From NCBI RefSeq assembly GCF_033807575.1, contig NC_084726.1, positions 6,200,001-6,264,000 of the forward strand: 64,000 nucleotides of DNA, written 5' to 3'. The notes below the pieces were generated by a model. The model saw only the letters and a program-made list of their open reading frames with translations. It was not told the DNA's origin and did no database searches. Positions within the stretch are counted from its first letter, which is position 1. The number at the start of each line of letters is the position of its first letter. The position numbers were made by a program, and so were the translations under genes. Below are positions 32,587 to 43,075 of this stretch, one piece after another. Source of the stretch: Cydia pomonella (lineage: Eukaryota > Arthropoda > Insecta > Lepidoptera > Tortricidae).

Positions 32587-33179
32587 CCCTTCGGCCGCGT
32601 ACGCAACCAGAGCTTCGTAACCAGATGCGATCGAAAACTATTTCTACCTTGTACGAAACCGGTTGCGATCAAAAACTGATTCCGTCTTACTAGTTATCAG
32701 TTACGATCGAACACTTTTCTTTGTTGTACGAAACCTTTCGACCGTTGATAAAGTCAGCTAAGATTATATTTATACACCTTGTTATACAGTATAAGTACTG
32801 TACACGTTATATATCTAGTCAAAAATCAGAACACAAAATTTGTACCAGTTGATAATATTCAAATACTTTGTTGGCAAATACAATGTAACCTTGTTCCTTA
32901 AAAGACACTGGCTTGAGTTGAGTTTTGTTAAATCAATAGTTTCCAAAAAATGCACAGGATAAGAAATTATCTTGAGTATCATGACAAAATATTTGAAAAA
33001 AAAAACCTATAGCTAGATGGCCCAGACATTGGTTTCGTATAAGAACGAGAAGTGTTCGATCGTAACTGGTTACGGGTAAGACGAAATTAGTTTTTGATCG
33101 CAACCGGTTTCATACAAGGCAGAAATAGTTTTCGATCGCATCTGGTTACGAAGCTCTGGTTGCGTACGCGGCCGAAGGG
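32587..33179. mobile_element. Foldback element with about 150-bp inverted arms built of 38-bp subrepeats
   Basis: The left arm (32587-32735) and right arm (about 33030-33179) are complementary with few mismatches. Each starts 'cccttcggccgcgtacgcaa'. Each arm contains three units of about 38 bp with 'gcgatcgaaaactatttc', 'gcgatcaaaaactgattc' and 'acgatcgaacacttttc'. The flanking 8-mers 'aacaccaa' and 'aacacaaa' match at 7 of 8 bases. The central 290 bp is AT-rich and non-coding. The structure recalls foldback elements or long-TIR hAT relatives. Confidence 0.9.
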
Positions 33180-33687
33180 AACACAAAGGTCAGAAAAGAG
33201 AGTTTAAGCCTGACGCTCGCACTCGACGATTGAAACGCCTCTAACAAAATGATAATATGATATGACGTCACATTATATAAGTCTGTCCTAAATGTATGGA
33301 CGATCAAGGAAATTGCCATTTTGACCCTGAAATATTGCGTTTATGTGTATAGTTGTTATACAATTTATTTTTCAATAAAATGTAAGGAATCGAATGGTAC
33401 CATTTTCTTTTCCATTTTTGAAAGACAAAAAAAAAATTTTTTTTTAGACTTGGGAGCCTCGTATTTTTTTATAATCTCAATATAATTGTTTAAAATTCCA
33501 CTTTTTTATAATGGATGGCTCATTTTCTATCCATTTAAGTAACTAAATTTTGATATAATATTCAACATGTGTCAAGTACCCAATTGTAAGTTCGAAGTAT
33601 ATGTCATTTCATCCACTCTTCGTACTTAAATCTAAAGCGTATTAACTAACGTTAAATTAAATTAACCAACATTTTCCTTTGTTGCAG
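33180..33687. other. Probable intron sequence before the signal-peptide exon
   Basis: It is AT-rich with homopolymer runs (33429-33446). It ends in the pyrimidine-rich acceptor tract 'attttcctttgttgcag' (33671-33687). Confidence 0.5.
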
Positions 33688-33716
33688 ATTCCATCAACGA
33701 AGTGTGAGTGGATAAA

Positions 33717-33751
33717 ATGAGAGTGAGCTAGTGATGTACCAGTGTCGATAA
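33717..33751 (+). promoter_or_regulatory. Two short upstream ORFs in the 5' leader
   Basis: One upstream ORF runs 33717-33731 (MRVS) and a second 33734-33751 (MYQCR). They are in the two other frames relative to the main start at 33766 and both terminate before it. Such leaders often lower translation of the main frame; here that is inference. Confidence 0.6.
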
Positions 33752-33765
33752 TAGTGCTGTGCAAC

Positions 33766-33844
33766 ATGTCGATGCTTTTGGCCGTCGGCGTTTTGTTGGT
33801 GCAGTGCGCTTGGAGCCGGCAGGAGAATCTTATTGAGGAATCAA
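33766..33844 (+). CDS. Signal-peptide exon of an unidentified secreted or membrane protein
   Basis: The exon spans 33688-33844. The acceptor is 'attttcctttgttgcag' and the donor 'gtgagt' begins at 33845. The start at 33766 follows 'caac', a good insect context, and is the first ATG in its frame; an in-frame TGA at 33718 closes the upstream side. The 26 complete codons begin MSMLLAVGVLLVQCAWS and continue RQENLIEES. There is a short polar N-terminus, a hydrophobic core LLAVGVLL, and a likely cleavage after AWS (Ala at -3, Ser at -1). The exon leaves one base of the next codon, so the intron is phase 1. Phase-1 introns directly after a signal peptide are typical of genes whose mature part is built of phase 1-1 modules such as Ig domains; that is inference. 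No downstream exon was identified in the remaining 30 kb, so the introns are long. The host protein cannot be named. Confidence 0.75.
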
Positions 33845-34032
33845 GTGAGTAAAGAATTTATTTAAGCATGATTTAACAATATTTTATAGAATATGGCTTA
33901 AACATTTTATAAGAATGGTCATTTAGCAAATAATGTTTTTGATTTGAAACTGACATATTTTATAACACAATTCTGGTCTGTTCTAATTAAAAAACATGAA
34001 TCATTATAGTTAACGATATCATAAAAAAAGAA

Positions 34033-34034
<2 letters not shown>

Positions 34035-34088
<54 letters not shown>
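34035..34088. repeat. (AT)27 microsatellite
   Basis: It is an uninterrupted alternating AT run of 54 bp about 190 bp into the intron after the signal-peptide exon. It is likely length-polymorphic. Confidence 0.97.
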
Positions 34089-34091
<3 letters not shown>

Positions 34092-34384
34092 ATAAAAATT
34101 TTGAGAAACAAATTCTGAAGCGAATTCTATATTTAGGGGATTTTCAGAAAACAAAGTACCTACTTAAAAACTAAATATTTACTTTTTTTCGAAACATTAA
34201 CAACTTTTGAATGTTTCGAAATAACCAAAAACATTTTAGTTTTTCTCAGAATCTCGAGAACTATTAATTAAAAACAAAAAATAGTGTTGCCAGTTTTTCA
34301 TATTAATTTTAGTTGTCAGTTTTGTAACAGTTTTATACAAAATGTATCTGAAAATGCGTCACTAAAGTATAAATTTCTTAATGA

Positions 34385-36077
34385 ATTTTAGGGGTTCCTT
34401 AGAACTGAAATTTAATTTTTTTTTTTGTTCATCAAACTCATACGGGGTATCTAATATCAGGTATAGGTTTCTAATATCATTTTTAGGGTTCCGTAGCCAA
34501 ATGGCAAAAAACGGAACCCTTATAGATTCGTCATGTCCGTCTGTCTGTCCGATTCTGTCACAGCCACTTTTTTCCGAAACTATAAAAGCTATACTGTTCA
34601 AACTTGGTAAGTAGATGTATTCTATGAACCGCATTATGATGTTTACACAAAAATAGAAAAAAACAATAAATTTTGGGGGTTCCCCATACTTAGAACTGAA
34701 ACTCAAAAAATCTTTTTTCATCAAACCCATACGTGTGGGGTATCTATGGATAGGTCTTTAAAAATGATATTGAGGTTTCTAATATCATTTTTTTCTAAAC
34801 TGAATAGTTTGCGCGAGAGACACTTCCAAAGTGGTAAAAAGTGTGTCCCCCCCCCCCCCCCCCCCCGTAACTTCTAAAATAACAGAATGAAAAATCTAAA
34901 AAAAATATATGATATACATTGCCATGCAAACTTCCACCGAAAATTGGTTCGAACGAGATCTAGTAAGTAGTTTTTTTTTAATACGTCATAAAAATTAAAA
35001 AAAAAAAATTTTTTTCATCAAACCCATACGTGTGGGGTATGTAAGGATAGGTCTTCAAAAATGATATTTAGGTTTCTAATATCATTTTTTTCTAAACTGA
35101 ATAGTTTGCGCGAGAGACACTTCCAAAGTGAAAAAAAGTGTCCCCCCCCCCCTGTAACTTCTAAAATAACGGAATGAAAAATCTAAAAAAAATATATGAT
35201 ATACATTACCATGCAAACTTCCACCGAAAATTGGTTTGAACGAGATCTAGTAAGTAGTTTTTTTTTAATACGTCATGAAATTTAAAAAAAAAAAATTTTT
35301 TTCATCATACCCATACATGTGGGGTATCTATGGATAGGTCTTCAAAAATTATATTAATGTTTCTAATATTATTTTTCTCTAAGCTGAATAGTTTGCGCGA
35401 GAGAACCTTCCAAAGTGAAAAAAAGTGTGTCCCCCCCCCCCTGTAACTTCTAAAATAACAGAATTAAAAATCTAAAAAAAATATATGATATACATTACGA
35501 TGCAAACTTCCAACGAAAATTGGTTTGAACGAGATCTAGTGAGTAGTTTTTTTTAATACGGCATAAAATTAAAAAAAATATATTTTTTCGTCAAACCCAT
35601 ACGTGTGGGGTATCTATAGATAGGTCTTCAAAAATGATATTGAGGTTTCTAATATAATTTTTTTCTAAAAAGAATAGTTTGCGCGAGAGACACTTCCAAA
35701 GTGAAAAAATGTGTGTCCAAAGTGGTAAAATGTTGAACGAGATCTAGTAAGTAGATTTTTTTTAATACGTCATAAATGGTACGGAACCCTTCATGCGCGA
35801 GTCCGACTCGCACTTGGCTGCTTTTTTTCTAAACTGAATAGTTTGCGCGAGAGACACTTCCAAAGTGGTAAAATGTGTGTAGAAACCCCCCCCCCCCCGG
35901 GGCCCTGTAACTTCTAAAATAACAGAATGATTAAACTAAAAAAAAATTATGATGTACACCATGCAAACTTCCACCGAAACTTGGTTTGAACGAGATCTAG
36001 TAAGTAGTTTTATTTAATACATCATAAATGGTACGGAACCCTTCATGGGCGAGTCCGACTCGCACTTCGCCGCTTTA
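34385..36077. mobile_element. Amplified 'ggttccg' element array with poly-C runs
   Basis: The outer module 'agggttccgtagccaaatgg' (34484) leads into four core units. 'catcaaacccatacgtgtgg' or its variants start at 34719, 35016, 35303 and 35589 (spacings 297, 287 and 286 bp). Units end with 'gaacgagatctagtaagtag'. C runs of 20, 11, 11 and 13 bases lie at 34847, 35142, 35431 and 35886. The fourth unit has a deletion near 35715-35735. Two opposite termini with 'gagtccgactcgcacttggc' or a close variant occur at 35795-35823 and 36040-36077, so a second partial copy follows. A partial core also precedes it at 34385-34480. Orientation is opposite to 30122-30683. It is non-coding. Confidence 0.85.
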
Positions 36078-37108
36078 AAAAAAATGCTATTCAACAAGGG
36101 TAAACCTCAAGCTCATCTGGGTACTGGTACTTGTCAAAAATAAAGCACTATTTTATACGTATAAGTCCAACAAAAGCATAATTTCATCGAATGCTTTTGC
36201 GCGCACCGAAATGAAAGTATGTCACATGCAAAATAAATTTTACAACAGGGCAAAATAAGGGTAAGTAATATGTATAAACAACCACTGAGGGACGAATAAG
36301 GGTAGATTTACACCGTAAATTAGGCCCGGCGACAGCTTTTAGAAGTTTTTGTCCCTTAAGGGTTAAAAGATGTATTGGTGTTTCTTGAGCTTAGTGAAAA
36401 CAAAGTTAACATTTAGTGGGTAGGACAAATGTAAAGTAAGTAAAAAAGGAGGTTTTATGGTCATTTAGCGAAGATACTACAAATTAATCTATTTCTTGTC
36501 AAGCAGATAACTCTAAAAGCGATACTACTTTTTTCAAATTTAAGAAAAAAAAATGAAATATCACAGTTTCAAAATGAATTATCACAAGATTTGAACTTGT
36601 GTCCTTTTGGAATACTTGTCCAATCGCTATTCAACAACGGAGCTACCAAAGCTCAAACCGAAGTCGAAGTTATAACAAAACTTTTTTGTAGCGAAGCTTT
36701 GTAGTATCGTTTGAAGACATATCTATTAGACGAATCTATTATTTAGGAGGATGTAAACTATTCCGGTATCATCCGTTTACGATACAATACAAATACTCTT
36801 AATTGCACACCTCAATACAGAAGCAATACAAATAATACAGCATACAAGAGGTAAACAACAGGCGGTCTTATCGTTAAAAAGCGACTTCTTCCAGACAACC
36901 TTTAGGTAGGTAGCGGAATCTAATAAATTTATGTCATGTTAGTAGATGTTCCAGATGCAATTAAAGAAGTCTAGCACAGAATATCCACAAAACAAACAAT
37001 ATATCAAACAAATAAAGTTGATCTGTTGTTTTATTATTCAAGAAGTAACACGATCTTTAAACTTGAAGGTTTCTCTCTAACCAAATTAAATACAATACAT
37101 ACACTATA
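36078..37108. other. Non-coding stretch
   Basis: No element ends or coding sequence were recognised. Possible SINE-like 'aagatttgaacttgtgtcctt' at 36588-36608 is too weak to call. Confidence 0.35.
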
Positions 37109-37395
37109 TGTTGGGGCGGCGGTTGACCCTCGTTCCGGGTCATTCCTGATGCAGAGGCTGATGTATCGCGATTTAGCGTGGTAAAGCGGCGAGCGTGATG
37201 GGCACCTTTGTGTCTGGGAGAGCTCGGGACGGGTTGTTTCATTAGTTTTTGTATTTGTGTCTTCCTGTTTGTTTAGTTTTACTTCTATTTAGTTTATAGA
37301 CAATTTTAATATTTTTAGAGTAATTAAGAATGTAATAGTTTTTATTAAATATATTTAAAAAAAGTTTATACATACATACATACATATATTTAAAA
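37109..37395 (+). mobile_element. LINE 3' end ('QRL..QRGNAASVMGT' family)
   Basis: 37112-37177 reads 'AAVDPRSGSFLMQRLMYRDL' in one frame. 37175-37242 reads 'GKAASVMGTFVSGRARDGLF' plus 'H' and a stop in another. The two halves correspond to the continuous family tail DPRSGSxLxQRLSIAxQRGNAASVMGT, so a frameshift lies between them. A 3' UTR of about 150 bp ends in 'tacatacatacatacata' (37370-37387). The minus-strand frame over this region is not a gene. Confidence 0.75.
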
Positions 37396-38214
37396 AGATA
37401 CATAATTTCTTAAATAAAATTATCATCTTAGACATGAAGTCGTTGATCCGCTCTAACGTGAACTACTTAATTAAAACCTATTTACAACGAGGGGTAAAAT
37501 TTAAGAGAGTAACATTTAACGAGCATTCCACGGCAAAATATAACTTAATAAATCATACATAATTTATTTTCTTGAAAATATAAATTTCGAAGCACAAACT
37601 AAACAGCAGCAATTTAATATTACACCTGTACCTCAACGGTACCAGTACCCTTTGAATGGGATCTTGAGTGACACGTAAAGGCTGATTTACCCTAGAGCGA
37701 CAAAGACATTCAGAAACATGTCATTTACATGTTTCTTCACAAAGATGGCGGTATCTCCGTGCGCCTTTATTGTTGGATAAGGAACAATTTAAGGGGCTAC
37801 TTTTAAACTATTTCTATTGAGGTACGGAATCCTACGTATTTGTGTGACAATTCAATTCTACGTCATTTTATATGCATTTTCTTGTTATAGTATATTTCTA
37901 TCAACATTTTAAGATCCCGTACGTCAGAATACAAAACTTCTAGGTACTAAAAAGGAGCATTCCTTGATAACCAGGGCTCGTAAATGTCATTGTTATGTCT
38001 TTGACTGAATAATGACGTCATGCTACATAGAGTGTGATTCCAATTTGTATTTTCGTAATAATTAATTATTTGTCAACCTTTTTAGTTAATATCGATGTAG
38101 ATACTTGCCAATCAGTATAGAACGTCTAAGGTTAATTTCATCTTATTGTCACTCAACTAAATAATAGATTATATACTACATATTTTTGATATTTAATAGT
38201 ATCTTTTACGTATA
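37396..38214. other. Non-coding stretch
   Basis: Nothing was recognised. Confidence 0.35.
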
Positions 38215-38660
38215 CAAGGTGACCTTAGCCATTGGACAAACCCTGAAATCCCATGTAGGGTTACTTCTCAGGACGTTAATATTTTTTTAATTATAACAAA
38301 AGATAAAAAAATATTTTTTTCGAACAAAAGTAATTTGCAATAATCGACAACAAAAAGAAACACACTGTGTTCATCTTTGGCAGTGTTTTTGACAATTTGT
38401 TCGAAATATTTGATAATGATGACATTTTTCAAAAGCCAGAAGCTTATTAGTGTCATAAATAAAAAAGATAATCAAAAAGGTTGAAGAAGGTTCCATACTA
38501 TTATTTGAGGATATTACCTTAGGAGCTACTAACACATAATGTTAATTTCTTCGAAACCGCTACACCGGCTGTTATGAATTTATGATACTTTGTACAATGG
38601 TTCTAAATACCCTAATTCATATGTACATTTCGGCTTTGTCCAATGGCTAGGGACACACTG
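38215..38660. mobile_element. Inverted-repeat element ('agccattggacaaa' ends)
   Basis: The left end 'caaggtgaccttagccattg' plus 'gacaaa' pairs with the right end 'tttgtccaatggctaggga' plus 'cacactg'. 'tata' lies on both sides, consistent with a TA or TATA target. The interior (445 bp in total) has two open frames that are AT-driven. This end sequence recurs in Lepidoptera from general knowledge. Confidence 0.75.
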
Positions 38661-39089
38661 TATATAAATTTTTCTACGCGTTAACAGATCAGTTATCTCA
38701 ATTTGTAGTGTTATAAAATATGTTAAATTGTGTAATTTTTGCGTCAACGGCATTATATGTACAGGCCCTATTGACAACCAAACAAGCTTCCCTACTTTTA
38801 ATTTAGACCTCATTTTAAATACGTTTCACATTCACAACCCTCGATATCGATAAAAAGACTGGCCATCCCTATCTAAAATCCGCCACACCATTTGTAATAA
38901 TGGTTAGATAGGGCTCGATAACTTTACACCTATTCGTTCGTCCCTATATATCGTTCTATTTTATCGTCCATGTCACTTATATTAATAGTGCGTTTCTGCC
39001 CAAAGAGCCAATACGTCTCCACGAAGATATCGACAATCGATAAACGAGGCACATCTCTACATAATTATATCCCTTAACACTCCCGTAAC
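38661..39089. other. Non-coding stretch
   Basis: 'cctatatatcgttctatttt' and 'atcgataa' type patches occur; no gene was seen. Confidence 0.35.
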
Positions 39090-39950
39090 TAGGGTAACCA
39101 GATCCGTATCCTTATTTCGGAAATTTCATTTTTGGTACAAGCTTTTATCGCTGACTGTACTTTTCTTTCCACAAGCAACGAATACTCGCCTAGACAATTT
39201 TAACAACCGCAAACCACAATTAGGTTACGTTGTTATATGACAAAGTTCCTATGGCCACCTCCTGTCTCTATCATCAGATCAGCTCCATGTCGTCATAATA
39301 TTGCATTATCACGCAATATAAGTACATAATTATGTATGCAAAATTTCAGCTCAATCCGAAACCGGGATGAGGGTCAAATTTAACTTGCAAGATTTGATTA
39401 AAGACAGATAACAGGACAGGTGAAACTAAATAAAAGCTTGTAAAAATAAATTTCGGGACAAATAATAATTTTATTTGTACTGTTCCAAATTCAATTTCTC
39501 AAATGGACCTGTACACTTTAGTTTAAGGTAAATGTGGAGAACACCATCATATCGTATTAATTATCAAAAACTCTCGTATTTTTATTTATTTATTTCCCAA
39601 TGCGAGAGCGTAGGCAGGTACTTTATATAAAAAATACTATAACTTATACTACTACTCTAACTAGGTATACCTGTACTATAACTAAGAATAACACAACACA
39701 AACAATGTAATTTTTGCAAATTCATTTGCAAATTTTGCAAATTTGTATACGTATGTCGCTCAGACACACTCAGAAAGGAAGAGCTTCACTCCTGATACTC
39801 TACCAAGCTTCTGTAAATGCAATAAGTGTACAAACGCAAGAGTTAAAAGTAACACAAGAACTTGTAGACGGTATTCTCTTATAGACGGTCTTCACCGCAT
39901 AGTTAGCTAAAAATCAGGGCGTCCCAAAATCGGGACATCTGGCCACCCTA
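39090..39950. mobile_element. Candidate 861-bp hAT-like non-autonomous element
   Basis: The left end 'tagggtaaccagatccg' and the right end, complemented, 'tagggtggccagatgtcccg' share TAGGGT-RCCAGAT. The flanking 8-mers 'cccgtaac' and 'cacataac' match at 6 of 8 bases. The interior has no transposase; it contains AT-rich DNA and repeated 'tttgcaaat' (39716-39745). Confidence 0.5.
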
Positions 39951-40399
39951 CACATAACCGTCGCCTGCAGTAATCAGCGAAAATGTCCCTTATACGTATG
40001 ACAATAAAAGTAACATAACAGTAAAAGGGATGCGGGTATTTCCTAATTGTGTGGTGCTTGAGACAAAGTAGTGTTTGTTTGTAAACTCGGCGGTAAAATA
40101 ATGTTTTGCGCATTGTACTAGTTTTTGTAAATAGACATTTTGTACTCGTAGGAGATTACAAGACCAGAAAATTGAATTTGTAAGTAATGTTAAAAGTTTA
40201 AACTCAATTGCTTTGCATGGCGTTACATTTAATTTTATTTTGAGGATAATAAATATTATCTTTAACCCGAAAATAGAGGGAAGACAACGTTAGAGATATG
40301 TACTGGGGATAGCCCAAATATCTAATGAAATCTGAGCTATTTCTATCTACTTATTATACATAATTAAGTATCGTTGATGATATATAGCATGTTCAGCGT

Positions 40400-40682
40400 T
40401 TTTCGGGTTCCGTACCCGAAGGGTCAAACGGGACCCTATTACTGAGACTCCGCTGTCCGTCCGTCCGTCCGTCTGTCACCAGGCTGTATCTCATGAACCG
40501 TGATAGTTAGCCAGTTGAAATTTCTACAGATTATGTATTTCTGTTGCCGCTAAAACAACAAATACTAAAAACAGAATAAAATAAATATTTAAGAGGGCTC
40601 CCACACAAAAAAGTGATTTTTAGATAATGGTACGGAACCCTTCGTGCGCGAATCCGACTCACACTTGGCCGATTTTTTTAAT
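40400..40682. mobile_element. 'Ggttccg' element variant, short form
   Basis: It starts 'cgggttccgtacccgaaggg', has 'gtccgtccgtccgtccgtct' near 40447, and ends 'ggtacggaacccttcgtgcg' plus 'cgaatccgactcacacttgg'. It lacks the poly-C core of the 30122 type. Confidence 0.75.
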
Positions 40683-40742
40683 AACGACTTTCGCTGTGTA
40701 CGCACTTCAACTTTTTCCGCATATTTTTAAATAAATCGGCAA

Positions 40743-40990
40743 ACCGGTGTGGCCTAGTGGGTAATGACACTTAACTATAGTGACCCTGCCTAAGAAGCCG
40801 ATGGTCCCGAGTTCGAATCCTGGTAAGTGCATTTATTTGTTTGACGAACACAGACATTTGTTCCCGAGTCATGAATGTTTTCTGTGTATATAAGTATGCA
40901 TTTAATTTTATTTATATACGTATGTATATCGTCGCTTAGTACCCATAGTACACGCTTTGCTTAGTTTGCGGCTAGGAGTTTCAAGGTTTG
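40743..40990 (+). mobile_element. SINE-B copy
   Basis: The head has 'ggtgtggcctagtgggtaat' with a 15-bp insertion, then 'cccgagttcgaatcctggta' (B box). The body has 'gacatttgttcccgagtcat' and the tail 'atatcgtcgcttagtaccca'. It is more diverged than 42811-43075. Confidence 0.75.
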
Positions 40991-41122
40991 TGCTTGATGG
41001 GTCAAAACCTTGTTTCTGAGTCAAGGTTATGCGGTTTTTCTTCATTACACAATAAATGGACTTCAAAACCCAATTTTCGTACTTTATATTTATAGGCATG
41101 TTAAAAGTAGAAGTACTTACTA

Positions 41123-41332
41123 AAATTTGTTTGATGAAAGTCTTAGTAAAATGAACACTCACGGATATTTGTTTGATGAAAGTTTTAGTAAAATGAACAC
41201 TCACGGACATTTGTTTGATGAAAGTTTTAGTAAAATGAACACTCACGGACATTTGTTTGATGAAAGTTTTAGTAAAATGAACACTCACGGACATTTGTTT
41301 GATGAAAGTTTTAGTAAAATGAACACTCACGG
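41123..41332. repeat. Minisatellite, five copies of a 42-bp unit
   Basis: Units start at 41123, 41165, 41207, 41249 and 41291. Each has 'tttgtttgatgaaagt' and 'agtaaaatgaacactcacgg'. Units two to five are almost identical. Because 42 is a multiple of three and the unit has no stop in one frame on either strand, both strands show long repetitive open frames (FDESFSKMNTHGHL on +, SVHFTKTFIKQM on -). These are artefacts of the period. Confidence 0.95.
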
Positions 41333-41578
41333 ACTTAAATTGATGGTCAATTTAGGGCTCAAGCTAATTTGGTTTAGTAATACTAACGGTATGAAATGTC
41401 CAATGTAATGAAAACCCCAAAAAGTCCGTATCAGACAAGTTGTTAACTTTCGAATACCCACAGAAACGCAGGTTTTTCCAAAAGGTATTGACCCTGATTG
41501 AAATTAGATTAATCTTTAACTGCGATTTACTCAAAATTATGTTTTTGTAACATAGCACGTTCATCCACTCACGTGTTC

Positions 41579-41770
41579 ATAAAGATAAAGATAGTTTATT
41601 ATTCAAGTAGGCATATTACAATGCGCTTATGAACGTCAAATAAAGCTACACCGGCTCTAACCCTACACCTCTGACCCGAGAAGATTTAAATCCCAATATG
41701 GACCGACAAGAAATCGGCGGATTTTCAAAACATTACAATTGTCATTTTAACATGCATTAAATAAGAAAAA
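41579..41770 (-). mobile_element. LINE 3' end with TATCTT tail
   Basis: 'aaagataaagatagtttatt' at the + strand left edge is the complement of a LINE 3' tail. It is followed by 'caagtaggcatattacaatg' and 'gctacaccggctctaaccct', sequence typical of an abundant lepidopteran LINE end. No coding part is recognisable. Confidence 0.6.
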
Positions 41771-42242
41771 AAAAAACAATTTAGATTACTATAGAGATAT
41801 TAAATTAATTATATTATCTGTATACGCTTTCAAACTTTGAGGAACAAAATAGTGTGCCGAAGCTAGTGAACGCGCACCTGTCATGACTCGTTAAAATCTT
41901 TTGTATACCAAAACAATTTGCTTCAAAACTTTCAACTCAGCCGGCCGCAAAACTGCCAGAAACAATTAACTCGGTAACTCAGACCATGCCCGATTCCGAT
42001 ATTTCCGATTTAAAAAAATGTTATGGGTTTGCATTGGTTTTGATATGACCTAGAAGAACGCTCACCATGGTTGGCATACCCCGCAACCAAACCAGCCAGC
42101 CGAGCTGTGGCAGTTATACGTCAGGGCAAAGAAAATTTGAAATATAGGTGTATTGTCAGAGAAGATTTGTAGCCACAGTACATTTACTGCCATCTTTCAA
42201 CACACGTATAAAACTTTTAGAACGCCATTTGACTTTGATCCT

Positions 42243-42581
42243 GAACAAGCGCTGGTGGCCTAGCGGTAAGAGCGTGCGACTTGCAATCCGGAGGTCGCGG
42301 GTTCAAACCCCGGCTCGTACCAATGGGTTTTTCGGAACTTATGTACGAAATATCATTTGATATTTACCAGTCGCTTTTCGGTGAAGGAAAACATCGTGAG
42401 GAAACCGGACTATTCCTAACAAGGCCTAGTTTACCCTCTGGGTTGGAAGGTCAGATGGCAGTCGCTTTCGTAAAAACTAGTGCCTACGCCAAATCTTGGG
42501 ATTAGTTGTCAAGCGGACCCCAGGCTCCCATGAGCCGTGGCAAAATGCCGGGACAACGCGAGGAAGAAGAAGAAGAAGAAG
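42243..42581 (+). mobile_element. SINE-A, full length, with 16-bp target duplication
   Basis: The head has 'gcgctggtggcctagcggta' (A box) and 'gcgggttcaaaccccggctc' (B box). The middle has 'cagtcgcttttcggtgaagg' and 'aacatcgtgaggaaaccgg'. The 3' module is 'gccgtggcaaaatgccggga' followed by a (GAA)n tail. The duplication 'atttgactttgatcct' is perfect (42227-42242 and 42582-42597). This is the best reference copy here. Confidence 0.95.
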
Positions 42582-42810
42582 ATTTGACTTTGATCCTTAT
42601 TCTTTCACTGATATGTCTTACATATCAAAAAGTGGCGCCATGTTACCGGGCACCACCTAGAGGTTATGGCGCCATCGCTTGAAACGATGCTGCCATACCT
42701 TTGATCTATTAGATGGCGCCACTTTTTAATATTTAACAAATGTTACACATAGCAATAAAAGAATAAGGATCAAATTCAAATGGCGTTCTAAAAGCTTTAA
42801 TCCGTTGAAG

Positions 42811-43075
42811 ACCGATTTGGCCTAGTGGGTAGTGACCCTGCCTACGAAGCTGATGGTCCCGGGTTCAAATCCTGGTAAGGGCATATATTCGTGTGATGAG
42901 CATGGATATTTGTTCCTGAGTCATGGGTGTTTTCTATGTATTTAAGTATTTATAAATATTTATATATTATATATATCGTTGTCTAAGTACCCTCAACACA
43001 AGCCTTATAGAGCTTACTGCGGGACCTAGTCATTTGTGTCATGATGTCCTATTATATTTATTTTTGTATTAATCA
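42811..43075 (+). mobile_element. SINE-B, near full length
   Basis: It starts 'accgatttggcctagtgggt', has the B box 'gggttcaaatcctggtaagg', the body 'catggatatttgttcctgag' and the tail 'gcgggacctagtcatttgtg'. 'gttgaag' before and 'gtcgaag' after (about 43082) may be the target duplication. Confidence 0.85.

Noticed and set aside
34035..34088. AT tract as a replication origin or promoter element
   Set aside because: A pure (AT)n run in an intron is simply a microsatellite without further support.
34362..34730. 122-codon minus frame and its plus-strand shadow
   Set aside because: Lies in the 'ggttccg' element, which also gives similar frames at 30326-30786.
34385..36077. CRISPR-like array of spaced repeats
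   Set aside because: Units are about 290 bp without unique spacers and derive from a eukaryotic transposon; the genome context is insect.
37057..37242. 61-codon minus-strand frame
   Set aside because: It is antisense to the recognised LINE C-terminus.
40908..41408. 140-codon minus and 93-codon plus repetitive frames
   Set aside because: Both are the 42-bp minisatellite read on opposite strands.
42148..42505. Frames of 70 and 74 codons, like the 94-codon frame at 57092
   Set aside because: All translate SINE-A; the repeated protein similarity is repeat-derived.
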